Positions 11,616-22,713 are shown, counted from the first letter of the stretch. The stretch is 64,000 nt of DNA from Pyropia yezoensis (GCA_009829735.1 CM020619.1:24515554-24579553), one strand, 5' to 3'. Numbers and translations are program-made. The notes: a model not told the origin generated them from the sequence alone.

Positions 11616-12095
11616 CCGCCTGGCTACGGTCTTCCAGGACCTTTAGGCCCGCCTGGCTACGGCGGGACCGGTGATCAGCATACAGATCATTTATTATTAA
11701 ACTGTTCCGGCGCGGCAGCGCCCATCCAGGCCGCCTGGCTACGGTCTTTCTGGAGGTCCTTTCGGCCCGCCTGGCTACGGTCTTCCAGGACCTTCAGGTC
11801 CGCCTGGCTACGGCGGGACCGGTGATCAGCTTACAAATAATTTATTATTAAACTGTTCGGGCGCGGCAGCGCCCATCCAAGCCGCCTGGCTACGGTCTTT
11901 CTGGAGGTCCTTTCAGCCCGCCTGGCTACGGTCTTCCAGGACCTTTAGGCTCGCCTGGCTACGGCGGGACCGATGAGCAGCATACAGATAATTTACCATT
12001 CAACTGTTCCGGCGCGGCAGCGCCCTTCCAGGCCGTCTGGCTACGGTCTCTATCGAAGTCCTTTTCGGCCCGCCTGGCTACAGTCTTCCATGGCC
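11616..12095. repeat. Minisatellite, about 151-bp unit, three copies
   Basis: TGGCTACGGTCTTCCAGGA recurs at about 11621, 11772 and 11923, and again in altered form at 12075, giving spacings of 151-152 bp. Each unit also holds an internal, slightly AT-rich patch (near TTTATTATTAAACTG) and a GGCGCGGCAGCGCC palindrome. No frame persists across all units. Confidence 0.85.
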
Positions 12096-12289
12096 AGCGT
12101 TCTTGGCGCCGCGCGGAGCACGGAAACAACGGCGGCGAGTGTTCAGCTGCTATGTGGAGTAAGGGGGAGGTGCATATGTAGCGCAGGGAAGCTGGAAGCG
12201 CATGCTGCAGCGCGGGGGTGGCTTGCGGGGTACTGTAAAGACTGGAATTGGCCCAGAAAAATAAACCAGCCATAAAGTGCGCCGGGCGG

Positions 12290-12392
12290 GGGGCGGAGGT
12301 CGCGGGGACGGCGGTGGCTAGGTAGCCTAGTTGGAGCACACCTGACAACCACCTTGAAGAACCGGGGTTCAATCACAGACACATCTCTTTTT
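12290..12392 (+). ncRNA. tRNA-like Pol III unit, possible SINE head
   Basis: TAGCCTAGTTGG at 12323-12334 fits the Pol III A box, and GGTTCAATC at 12366-12374 fits a B box at normal spacing. A run of five T at about 12386-12390 could terminate transcription. The flanks do not fold into a clean cloverleaf by eye, so a degenerate tRNA gene or a tRNA-derived SINE is more likely than a working tRNA. Confidence 0.4.
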
Positions 12393-12719
12393 CCAAACAC
12401 CCTCAATAGACACCTCTTGAGCACACATCTCATTGGCTGATGTACCTTCGCGAATCCGCACACTACCTTCGCGAGCTCTTACGAAGGAAGTCGGAGATCC
12501 GCGATGCTGTGGTTTCCACATCTCTCTAATGAGGCGGCCTCGAGCCTCACATGAGGCTCCCCCCGGATCCCCGGAAATCGCCGATTGTGACATGGCTGAC
12601 AAGGAAGAGGCTGTCGGTACCCTCCCCAGTCAGCTTCCGCTCCGCCTGCAGCCTCCCCTGGTCACCCCCCCCCGCTTCTCACCCACTCGACACCTTCCCT
12701 ACCCCTTCCCCTTCCCTTC

Positions 12720-12775
12720 GTGCGGCGGGGGCGGGCGGCAGCGGCGGCGGCGGCGGCGGCGGAGGCGGGTGGCAC
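12720..12775. repeat. GGC trinucleotide microsatellite
   Basis: Near-perfect GGC repeat. It interrupts the piggyBac-like relic on the minus strand just after its DESM motif, turning that frame into polyproline. Confidence 0.85.
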
Positions 12776-12776
12776 A

Positions 12777-13188
12777 TCGACTCATCGACATGAATGCACT
12801 CACTCGGAGAAACGTGGGCACTTCCATGATCGTTGACGGAATCCGCAACGCCCAGAATTAATTCGCGCCGGCGTTGCTCCCAGTTGACACCTCCGCTGCT
12901 TTTCTGCTCACTGAATGTCACGCAGGACCACAGCGCATCAACGGGCGAAAGGGGGAGGCCGGTGCGCTCCCAAAAGGCAAGTGCCACGAGGCACGTATAG
13001 TACGCGCCTTGGTAGCCCACAGGTCCTCCCGCGCACTACACTCGTACCGAGTAGCCAGGATGATCACGCCAGTAAGCATGAGCAGCCTCCCCCTGGTAGT
13101 CGACCGGAAGCCTTGAGCCTCCAGTCTGGACGAGGTCAGGCGGGCCATGCACGTGAGCTGCTGCATGGGGAGCAGTGCCAGGAAGTAG
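12777..13188 (-). pseudogene. piggyBac-like (DDE_Tnp_1_7) transposase fragment
   Basis: On the minus strand two frames joined near 13010 read like the middle of a piggyBac-type transposase. A block around RLTSSRLEAQGFRS leads to a hydrophobic segment and an REDLWATK motif. Then come a DALWSCVTFSEQ segment, a WEQRRRELILGVADSVNDH helix and finally HVDESMC. The last corresponds in placement to the DESM catalytic-Asp motif of that family. The copy is frameshifted, loses its start where LTR sequence begins at 13189 and is cut off by the GGC microsatellite. Family assignment is by motif order only. Confidence 0.45.
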
Positions 13189-13550
13189 TGTAGCAATATG
13201 GATGACCGTATTGTGACCCTAATATAGGGGGACTACTTCTATCCCTTAACTGTCAATTTGGGAGTCCGTATTGGTCACGGTATCTACGAGTTACGCATAA
13301 CCAGAGGGACTTGCATCTTGGGGTGGAGGGTAGTTAGTGGTGTCTCCGAGGGTTCATCACAAGGGGGCCGGCGGCGAATCCACCGCCGGCCATGGTTGAA
13401 CAACACACCTATATCATTTGGGCTCCCATCTGGGTCCCGTGGCTTGCGCTCCAAGGACAGCAACCTTGGCCTCCCGGTGACTTGGCTGCCGATCCCCCCT
13501 GGTGAGTGTTCTCTGAGAGTGGACGAGAAACGGATCCCTATTGTGCTACA
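13189..13550 (+). repeat. Chromovirus LTR, isolated copy
   Basis: This 362-bp copy starts TGTAGCA and ends TGCTACA and matches the two LTRs of the element at 15168-26270 along its whole length. The bases next to it (AGTAG before, CACGC after) are not a duplication, and the sequence after it is not the internal region of that element. It is either an old solo LTR whose duplication has decayed or a recombination product. Confidence 0.9.
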
Positions 13551-14600
13551 CACGCGCAGTGCTAATCCCGGATGGCGGGGGTGCCTTCAGTCGCTCAACA
13601 AGACGGGTGACTAAACGCCATTGAAGAGAGCGACCAAGCGGATACTCTTCTTCCTTGGCGACCGCTTGCAGAGCTCGAATCTCTTTGAGAGACATACGCG
13701 AGTCCTCCAGCTGCCTCGAGGCGTTGGAAACGCCCTCCTTCACAGCATCACAGCAGAATCGCACGACATCGAGCGCAGCTGTCATGGCATCAATGTCAAA
13801 TACCTTGACAGTACGCCGTTTAGACCGTGAAGGTCCAGAAGGAGCGCCAGTGGAGGGCAATGGCTGGCCGTCGTTCTAGGAGGGAGCTACAGGAAGCGTC
13901 ATGGCCACGGACAGCGGTGATAAGACGTGTCCTCGTCGAGGGTAGCAACAGCGACCGGGCGCAAGCTTGATATTTGCCGCACGGCGCCAGCAGAACCCTA
14001 ACCAGGGGGTGGCGACATTGACAGTGTTGACGCAGAGAGACAACGGAATCTGCGGCAGCGTCTAAGACCACATCGGGGTGCAATTCAGTCGTCGAGGACG
14101 GCACCGACAAGGCTACAAAGAGAAGACGGTCTTGTCGAGGAAGGAGCTTCTGGGGTGAGCCTTGATGCGCGAAGGAAGGTGTTGGGATTGAGACCTGTAC
14201 AGCGGCCTGACGGCCGTGTATGGGTAGGGTGGCTCTTCCCCGCTCGACTATGGGCAAGCGCACAGGCTGTCCAGTCGGAAAGCGAGCGGTCAGCACGGCC
14301 GGCGAGTTGGATGAGAGGATCGCTGGGGGTTAGTAGAGACGTTGTGGACGGACCAGCGGTTGTCGCTGGGTACATAGGCCCTTGGATCACCGCAGAAGAG
14401 CCGGGCCTCGTACAGAGCCTGAGCGAAGGCAGAATTGAAAAGGTTGGGAGTGAGGGGGGGGAGCTCGCGAGCTAAGCGACGTCGGATACTAAGAGAAGCT
14501 TGCTGAAAACGTCGATAGGGCGCGATCACCAACAGGTCGTGGGCAAGCAGGCGTGAATACAGACGGTTGGTCGGCCAGACAACGTGATGATGCACGACAG
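13551..14600 (-). pseudogene. Degraded minus-strand coding region, unknown
   Basis: Three minus-strand frames in turn read like protein: about 14595-14290 (with an EARLFCGDPRAYVPSDNRW stretch), 14296-13820, and 13860-13551 (with an amphipathic helix around DSRMSLKEIRALQAVAKEEE). The frame changes and internal stops indicate a decayed gene of about 350 codons. I do not recognise the family; a retroelement Gag-like protein is one possibility. The right-hand flank is the T element. Confidence 0.3.
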
Positions 14601-14883
14601 ACCTGCCTGCCGCATGGACAGCGGGCTCGTGCCAGGTGCCCTCACGACGGCGATGGCCATGGCCGCCGTGGGAATTGAATGGTCACACGTTTGTATGTGG
14701 ACATGTAGAACTCGCCTTGACGCGGCTTGGGCGAGTCCAGGCGAACAGGACGCACTGGAATATGTCGTCACCGGTGCTGTTTATTAATCTAATAGGTTCC
14801 GTACAGGTACTACTTTACTCAATTCATTGTCTGCGCGCAACGACCCCGCGCTGCACTTCGGCCAGGGCTCGAGGTGGGATATG

Positions 14884-15167
14884 CTCGTTTGAACTTGCAG
14901 TCTGCAAGTTCGCTCGCGCGAGGCCCGCAGCCTGCGGATTCGTCTCCCTCAGCCTCCAAGTTCGTCACACTGGGAAATTGACGCGTCTGGGGGGCGCAGC
15001 TATGGCCGACGATAGACCGCTACGGCCATGGGAGATGCCGGAAGTGTCGAGAGGCCACGGGGGATGACTCAGGCATGCAGGGGGCTGGTGTCTACTGCAA
15101 CACGAAGGTAGCGGGCCAGCCAAAGGGGCTGGGGCAGGCGCCAAAAAATGGGACGCGGGCGAGCGTA
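14884..15167 (+). repeat. T left terminal inverted repeat, outer part
   Basis: Matches the reverse complement of about 33872-34155 with few differences. The last five bases, GCGTA (15163-15167), are the target-site copy of the chromovirus insertion; the repeat resumes at 26271. Confidence 0.85.
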
Positions 15168-15530
15168 TGTAGCAATGTGGATGACCGTATTGTGACCCCC
15201 AATGTAGGGGGACTACTTGTTACCCTTAACTGTCAATTTGGGAGTCCGTATTGGTCACGGTATCTATAAGTTGCGTATGACCAGAGGGACTTGCATCTTG
15301 GGGTGGAGGGTAGTTAGTAGTGTCTCCGAGGGTTTAGAACGAGGGGGCCGGCGGCGAATCCACCGCCGGCCATGGTAGAACAACAAACCTATATCATTTG
15401 GGCTCCCATCTGGGTCCCGTGGCTTGCGCTCCAAGGACAGCAACCTCGGCCTCCCGGTCACGTTGGTGCTGATCCCCCTTGGTGAGTGTTCCCTGAGAGT
15501 GGACGTGCGGCGGTTCCCTATTGTGCTTCA
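15168..15530 (+). repeat. Chromovirus 5' LTR
   Basis: Starts TGTAGCA and ends TGCTTCA (a one-base change from TGCTACA in the other two copies). A perfect 9-bp stem, GGCCGGCGG/CCGCCGGCC, lies at 15346-15371. Confidence 0.95.
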
Positions 15531-15531
15531 T

Positions 15532-15549
15532 TGGTGAAGCAGCAGGGGA
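15532..15549 (+). promoter_or_regulatory. Probable primer-binding site of the chromovirus
   Basis: TGGTGAAGCAGCAGG begins one base after the 5' LTR. TGG is the complement of a tRNA CCA end; the tRNA was not identified. Confidence 0.6.
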
Positions 15550-15756
15550 CGGGTTTGCGTCACCCTTGTGGTAACGCCGTCTTCGGCCCTGGCAAACGGA
15601 TAGGGATCCGGTCCTTTTCTTGTACTCGTGGTGTTGCGATCTGGTTGATTGTGTTGAGTTGTTACGTTTGACTGCGATCTACTGTTACTTTCCCCCAACC
15701 TACCCCCTCGCTCTCTTATTCGTGGTGACCGTTACGTCCATTGACTGCTTGTGACT

Positions 15757-17970
15757 ATGTCTACCTTAGAGACGGCAAACGTTCAAGATGACGGATCGGC
15801 GTCGACGCCAACCCCGGAGCCGAACCCGGGAACCGGGATCGGTAACCCGATCGACAACATTGAGAAGCCGATGCTCTCCGGTGCCGGATCGACGTTCGGT
15901 ACGGCGCGGACGGCCGGGAACGGTGGACCGCCTCAACCGTCTTCTGCCGACCTCACTCCGCCGCCACCTTCACCAGGGGACTCCCTGATGGCATCATTGG
16001 CTCGCATCGAGGCCCGGTTCACCGGACTCGACGCCCGTCAAGAGCGTACGGAGGACGCAATGGCTGTGCTGATGTCAACACGGCACACGACGGTACCCCG
16101 TCGTGTTCCTCCCACACCGGTACGGTTCGAACCGGCCGGACTACTTTCGGAGTCCACCAGGGTCGACCCCGGCGTTGTTACTCCTGGACAACCCCCGGAC
16201 ACGGCGGTTTATGGATCCGACTCGTCAGCCGAGTTGGAACGTAGCCACACGGAGCGCTACGCTCGGAGCACCCAGAGCGGACTCCGAGGACATGGTCCGG
16301 CGGATACTGACGCCGGAAGAGAGTCGGCTATGGGGGGGGGCGGTACCCTATCGCAGTACCCCCTCGACGACGGAAGCCAAGCAACTCGGGTACCCGAGGC
16401 GCCGACGCCGGAAGCTCCAGCGTCACTGGTGCAAGCTATGACAGCGCAGGTTACTGCGAGCTTACTGAAGCGGATGGAGTTCGATGAGTTTACTCATCAA
16501 CTGGCCAAGCGACTGGATATCCAGGACGCTGACACGGAGATCGTCAACGAAGTCTTCCGGTCGGTACTGACTCCTGAACGTTATCGTTTGGAAGACCGAT
16601 CCACTGCCGTATCGGAATCGATGCGTACGACCTCGCACCGAGCGATCCGCTCTATGCAGACCCTTATGAAGGGAATCCCTATGTTCGTGGGCCCGAAAGG
16701 ACGCCCGTTGGCAGTCATTGGCTTCCTGACTAGTCTCAAGGCAGCCGCAGACAAGGCACTCGCTAACGAGGGGCTAGCCCTGGAGATCCTCCCGTTCTTT
16801 GTTGATGAACGGGTACGAGGCATCCTCCGCCAGGCATCCCCGATGCCGGGAATGAGGGTCGCAGCCACCCCCATGGATTACCGTGGTATCCTGAAGGAGC
16901 GGCTGAGCAGCTGCCTCCGTGAGGACAAGTGCGAAAACCACTACCGGGCCCTGCGCACCGCCGCCGCCCAGTGATAGGAGGATGAGGAGATGTTCGGACG
17001 CCGGATTCAAGAGCTCGACTACGAGCTGGGGAAGCTCCTCGGAGAAGGGGAGCTACGGGCCATCCTGTTCGCAGGAGTACCCAACTACGTGCGGATATCC
17101 GCACGGGGAGCCAATACGGCTCAAACGAATTTCAGTCGACTGATGCACATCTGCAAGTCCTTGGGGGACGCCTACCGGGTGCTACACCCGGAGTGTGCCT
17201 TGGCCCCGAAGCCCAAGGGTGCGGTGGGCAATCCCAATCTTACCCCGGTACCGCGGCAAGAGAAGGTGGAACGTAAGGCCGCACCAGTACTGGTGGCGAC
17301 CGAGTATGCCCCCACGGGAAAGGATGAACCTCTGGTCGACCAACAGGGCCACTTGTTGCTACCGGCGACGCCGGTGATTAATGAGCAAAGTACGGTAGCG
17401 TACATCGCCCCGGCTGGGACCAAGTTCCAGGTCAACGGGGGTGCGGGTCGTCGCGTCCCGTATGTACGGACTACGGGGTATGCCACGGTTACGGGTAACC
17501 CCCACCAACCCCTGCCGACATGGGCGGTGCGTACGGAGGCACCTCCGCACATCGCGGGTAGGACCAACCGGCTGGGGGAGTCCATGTTCCGTTTGGCACC
17601 GGGACCCAAGGCCTACCATGGGGCAGGCACTCGGGCGCCCGAGGCAGGCAACGGGACCTATGGGGCCAACCCGACGCGGACGCCCGGGACGGCCGGCACT
17701 TCCGGATGTATGTTGTACGGAGACCCCCAACACTGGGTGTCCTCATGTCTGCTCATCCCGGAGGAGTCTCGACGGGCAGCGGCGCAACGCAAGACATCCA
17801 TTGTGGGTATCCCGCGAGAGCACCGGCACCGGGTAGGCAGCAAGCTCCAGGGGGGGTGCTGGCAGTCGAGGAGGCACCTCCTCTCCCGGATATCCCGGAA
17901 GACAGTACCCGGCCAAGCGCGGGAAACGAGTAAGAGGAAGGACGACACGGGGTCGCTGGGGCAACCCTAG
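15757..17970 (+). pseudogene. Chromovirus Gag
   Basis: The ATG at 15757 follows the leader and opens a Ser/Thr/Pro-rich N-terminus. A helical capsid-like region spans about 16420-17190, with the segment around MEFDEFTHQLAKRLDIQ and a long run to LRTAAAQ. Tandem TGA and TAG codons at 16972-16977 break the frame, which then reopens in the same register (from 16990) and runs to 17970. The nucleocapsid zinc knuckle near 17702-17750 reads C-x2-Y-x4-H-x4-C, so its second cysteine codon TGT/TGC has become TAC. Gag would form the cytoplasmic particle; this copy should not make a full-length product. Confidence 0.85.
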
Positions 17971-18213
17971 CAAGCCACCTCGGACTGCCGCGGGGGAAGC
18001 CCCACAGAGAGCGCGGTTGAGCCGACGCCGCATCAATCTCCGGGTACACCTTCCGGCCCCGACGACACGGCGTCAGGGGAATGATGACCAACCTCCAAGG
18101 AAGGGATGCGAGGACGGGAAGTCCCGTCACGTTGAACCAGACGAGGCCCTGTCCAGGATGCCCGAGCTACACCGGATATCGGTGAAGGCCACGTACTGTT
18201 CACCTTGGAGAAC

Positions 18214-19017
18214 TTAAAGGTATCAGCCGCACTGGGGGTTGACCCCCAGTCGACCCGATCGTTTTACCCTGTACTGGACACAGGGGCTGGGCCGAACCTT
18301 ATCCGGAAGAATACCCTCCCGGACAAGTCGCTCCCTTGAGTCAGAGTGACTCGGGGACCCACGATCAAGGATGCGAATGGTCGTCTCATTCGTACGACCG
18401 CAGCGATGTCGCTGCGGGTCACCATCGGGGAATTCACCACGGAAGTCGACTTCCTCGTATGTGACACTCTATCTGTGCCCTGCATACTGGGGTGCACCTT
18501 CATCAACGTTCACGTGGATGCAATCCGGCCGGGCCGGAGGACCGTTGAGCTGCAAGAGGCCGACGGGAAGAAGGGAGGACAGACAGGTATCGTCAGGGAC
18601 CTGACGCTACAAGGGAGCCACGTTAACGTTGCTGAGGTATACGCAATCGTAGAGCCGGAGATACTCCGGCTGGCCAAGCGGACTCGCTTCAAGCCGTTAT
18701 CGGAGACAGTCCTCCCGGTTAACTGTGACTTAGCAGGCATCTGCAGAGTCCGGTCCAACCTACGAACCTACAAGCGCCATGGGATGACCATGGCCAACGG
18801 TATCGTAGACCTCCCAGCGGGGGGGTCATCACTGCTCGTGATGGCGAACTATCGCCTCAAGGCAGTCACCCTTCCGAAAGGGACTATCCTCGGGATCGCC
18901 GAGCTCTACGAAGGAGATATCCTTACCCCTGACGAGGAAGGTCAAGTGGAACCACTTGGAGGTACTGGCGGTCGCCGAGACCACCGAGCTGAAGGAACTC
19001 GACGCCGGGAAGCCTAA
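18214..19017 (+). pseudogene. Chromovirus aspartic protease
   Basis: The active-site motif LDTGAGPNLI is encoded near 18274-18303, and the second conserved strand PCILGCTFI near 18478-18505, as in pepsin-like retroelement proteases. A TGA at 18337-18339 separates them. The following region is the usual spacer before reverse transcriptase. Its frame changes near 18940 and again near 19190, so protease and polymerase are no longer in register. Confidence 0.85.
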
Positions 19018-19253
19018 CCAATCACCAGCTCCGGCGGACATTCCGCCGAAGGACCAAGAAGCCTTGAAGGCACTGGCCGAGGCTGACCTCGCCCACCTTC
19101 CCCCTTCGGTAGCCGAAGGGATACGACGCATGATAAGAAAGCATGACGTCATGTGGACCGGCGGGGCCCTGGGTACCATTGGGGCAACCCAACATCGTAT
19201 AGACTGTACCAGGTGCGCGACCAGCGCGGTCGCAACCGCACCGAGGGGGACTC

Positions 19254-20530
19254 ATGCAACGAGAGATCGTTGACGGAGGAAAGAAGAGGATGAGCGAAGC
19301 TAAGGTGATCCGACCTTCGATGTCGGAGTGGGGCGCCCCAGTCGTTATCGTACCGAAGAAGGATCAAACCTCTCGGTTCTGCGTCGATTATCGACGCCTC
19401 AACTTGGTAACCAAGAAAGACTCATACCCTTTACCAAGGATGGACGAGTGTATCGACTACCTGGGGGAAGCCACAGTGCTTACCACTATCGACTGCAATG
19501 CCGGGTACTAGCAGATCCCAGTTGCAAAGGAGGATATCCCCATGACGGCGTTCGTCTGTCACAGTGGAGTGTACGAGGTCCTAAGGATGCCCTTCGGATT
19601 GTCCAACGCCCCCGCCACATTCCAGCGGGCCATCGACATTATAATGTCGGGAGTGAAGTGGTGTAACTGCCTGGTGTACCTGGACGATGTCATCGTCTTC
19701 TCGCGTAACATGGATGACCATGTGGAACATGTCGACGAGGTACTCACCCTCTTGCGGAACACCGGGGTAACCCTGCGTCTCAAGAAGTGCGCCTTCTTTC
19801 AGCATACCGTCGAGTATCTGGGTCACCAGATCACACCAGGCAAACTGGAAGTGCTCGAAGCTAATACCCGGGCACTCCGGGATGCGCGATACCCTACCAC
19901 CCAGACACAGCTGAAAAGCTTCCTAGGGATGTGCAACGTATACCGACGGTTCGTCATGGACTTCGCTCGTATAGCCAAATCGTTAACGGTTCTGACGAGC
20001 AGCGCCTTCCCAAAGGTACTCCAACCTCCCTCGCCGAGCAAGGGAGAGGCCATCGAGGTGCTCAAGAAAGCCCTGCAAGCCCCACCCGTGCTTGCGTTGC
20101 CGCATAGACGCGGGACCTTCGTCATCGACGTCGATGCCTGCGATAACCAAGTGGGATGCACCCTGCTACAGGAAGAGACGATCATCGGTACCGATAATGC
20201 TATCCCGGACCTACATCCGGTGGGGTACTTCAGCCTGACACTCAACCCGGCTGAGCGTAGCTATAGTGCCACCGAGCGCAAGTGCCTCGGAGTCATATGG
20301 GCAGTGCAACTGCTCCGGCCATACCTGGAAGGATCCAGGTTCATCGTGAGGTCCGACCACGAACCTTTACGATGGCTCCTCAACCTTGGTGACAAGAATT
20401 CCAACAGCCATGGACGGCTAGCCCGGTGGAGGCTAGCCCGGTGGAGGCTGAAGATGGCCGAGCTCGACTACCGGACCATATAAGAGGCCGGCGCTACCCA
20501 TCATCTAGGAGATGCGCTGTCGCGACTCGG
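19254..20530 (+). pseudogene. Chromovirus reverse transcriptase and RNase H
   Basis: The RT fingers and palm are clear: VIRPSMSEWGAPVVIVPKKD, FCVDYRRLN, MPFGLSNAPATFQR and the catalytic YLDDVIVFS near 19675-19700. The connection to RNase H includes LGHQITPGKLEV and FLGMCNVYRRF. RNase H follows with VIDVDACDNQVGC, SATERKCLGVIWA and RSDHEPLRWL. Two stops interrupt it: TAG at 19509-19511, where relatives have GYWQI or GYHQI, and TAA at 20481-20483 just before LGDALSRL. Near 20415-20445 an 18-bp piece is tandemly duplicated, giving LARWRLARWRL. Confidence 0.95.
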
Positions 20531-20555
20531 TACACCGAGCGGGGATACCCGACAT

Positions 20556-22171
20556 GTGGACGAGGACATCCCGGTGGTACCGGTGTGCATGGTGGGTAAC
20601 GCCACCCAAGGTATGGTTGACCATACCACGGCACACCTGGCGTGCCCATTGACCCTCGCGGACTTCCGCGAGGCACAGGCCAATGACGATGACTCCAAAC
20701 GCCATCGCGCTAACCTCCTGGCCGGCACGGCTGGCATCTTCTCCGAGAATGAGGGCGGACTCATATACCGGCGGGCACCCGCCGATGGACGACATGAAGT
20801 CGTGGTTCCCGTGTCCCTACGACAAGCCGTCATGGAACGAGAGAACGAGAACCCTACAGCCGGACACCCGGGGGATTCGTGCATGTTCGCAGCAATGCGG
20901 AGGTTCTTCTACTGGCCAGCAATGGCCTTCGACGTAGTCGACCACGAGCGGGGATGCCACCCGTGTGCACGGAATCGTATGAGTCTTCATAGGCGACATC
21001 CGCTATGAAACTATTCCCGCCCGACGGGCCCAACCAGCAAGTCGCTATCGACATACTCGGGCCACTTCCTGTAACGGAAGAAGGGAGCAGGTACATCCTG
21101 GTTGTGGCAAAAACCACTCGCACACGCGACACCCAAGTTGGGGCGGAGCGCAAGGGCTGCCTCCCGTGTCGGGGGAACCGGAAGAAGTGCAAGTCGCACA
21201 CACTCTGTCCCTGTTGTGGGGCAATCCCCCCACTGACAAACAAGAAGATGGTGTGTGGGCCAACAGTTTCTTAGTCGGGACGGGGAAGCAAGGCCAAGCC
21301 CCGCTGTCCCTCCCCTTATCCCCCCAGGGTCCCCTCAGAATCTCGCCACTCAGAATCTCCCACCCCAGCACCTGCCCACCGGGCCACACGAAAATTCAAG
21401 ACGATAAATGCAGAAAACCCTCAAATCCAAGTTGGATTTACTACTAAGCTAACTATCCCAAACTTAGGGAATATGGACCCAAATGCAGGGGGAGGAACGG
21501 GTCAGGCTAGTGGCCTGCCGCACCTTGCATGGCACATGGTTCCCCCCTACCTGGGGGTCAATACTGCCACACTGGTCATGTCGGACCGCTTTACTAAGCT
21601 GTCACGAGCAGTAGCCATTCCGAATGACACGTCATATACGATCATGAACGCAGTGGTTGACCACTGGATCAGTGCTTACGGAGTAATGAAGCAACTCCTC
21701 TCCGACAACGGAGCAAACCTTACGTCAGCATTCTGCAATAAGGTCATGGGCATGTTCGGTGTCGAACCGCGTCGGGCATCCGAGAACCACCCGCAATCCA
21801 ACTGGCAGGTGGAGCGGTTCAACCGCACCATCGTCAAGATGCTCCAATGATACGTGGCGGAACACACGAACACGCGGAACACGCTCCTGTCCGTATTGAC
21901 CCTGGCCTATAATGCCAGGCCCCACCGGAGCACTAGCATTCCTCCACTGGAGTGGGTCATGCCAATGGGCGTCGGTAATCTGACGCTGCCACCGGACGGA
22001 TGCGCTCGGTATGACATACCGAAAGGCCGACCGCCCGAAAGGATCCACTTAGCTTGGTTGGCCAAGCTATCGTGGATGATACCTAAGCTCAAGGGTGCCC
22101 TTGACAGGACACAACTCGATACAAGAAGAACTTCGACGCCCGACTACGGGTACGCAACGCAACCCTGGTGA
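20556..22171 (+). pseudogene. Chromovirus integrase, split by a solo LTR
   Basis: The zinc-binding HHCC domain is recognisable (GHPGDSC...RFFYWPAM...CHPCARNR, about 20861-20975). The DDE core begins with QQVAIDILGPLP (about 21036-21072) and is interrupted at 21103-21571 by an unrelated LTR. It resumes with MSDRFTKLSRA and continues through LLSDNGAN and the Glu in QVERFNR. Removing the inserted LTR and one copy of its 5-bp duplication puts both halves back in one frame, so the insertion is the sole disruption at that point. A TGA follows shortly at 21848-21850 (MLQ-stop-YVAEH), and another frame change lies near 22170. Confidence 0.93.
21103..21571 (+). repeat. Solo LTR of the Y family inside integrase
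   Basis: This 469-bp copy starts TGTGGCA and ends TGCCACA, flanked by the 5-bp duplication CTGGT (21098-21102 and 21572-21576). It matches the reverse complement of the LTR at 53747-60500, once that copy's copia insertion is ignored. Confidence 0.95.
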
Positions 22172-22591
22172 CAAGTGACTGGGTCTATATCAGACACCAG
22201 AAGCTCCGAGGGAACAAGCTTATGCAACCGGTCAAGGGACCGTGCCAGATCCTACACCGAGATGATTACTCTGTTATCCTGCACTCCGACACGGAGATAC
22301 AACGCATCAATCTCAATGATGTGACACTTGCTTCGAAGCCGGAACAGCCTGCCGGTACCGGCTGGGTTGCTACATGAAACGCTTACTACACACCGGTCAG
22401 ATGACCCGGTGGGGCCGGATGGGATTCCATACCAAGTAGAGAGCGTGGTCGGACACACCGACCCGAACCTACCAGGACCCTGGTACGTCAAAGTGATGTG
22501 GGTCGGATACGACTTACCCACCTGGGAACAGGCCGCGAATTTACCCCGCCAACTTCTCATGCCTTACATGAGGCGACGACGCCTGCTGTAA
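22172..22591 (+). pseudogene. Chromovirus integrase C-terminus and chromodomain
   Basis: 22172-22377 encodes a small-barrel region (VTSDWVYIRHQKLRGNKLMQPVKGP...) typical of the integrase C-terminus. In a shifted frame, about 22409-22591 encodes a chromodomain: YQVESVVGHTD, then WYVKVMWVGYDLPTWE with the expected aromatic and W-x2-GY positions, then a basic tail. In this retroelement class chromodomains steer integration toward chromatin marks. Its presence places the element among chromoviruses. Confidence 0.85.
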
Positions 22592-22670
22592 CAACCCAAC
22601 CGACACCGACTTCGGCTGTTGGGGGGTGAGGCTTATACCGACTAAGTAGGATGTCACGTAGACTCGGCAA

Positions 22671-22713
22671 GACTTAGGTTCACTAAGTCGGAGCGGACTT
22701 AGGCAAACTAAGT
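22671..22713. repeat. Two tandem hairpins downstream of pol
   Basis: GACTTAGgttcaCTAAGTC (22671-22689) has a perfect 7-bp stem. A near copy, GACTTAGGCAAACTAAGTG, follows at 22696-22714. Related CTAAGT words lie just upstream. The position after the last coding domain suggests an RNA-level role, which is unproven. Confidence 0.6.
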
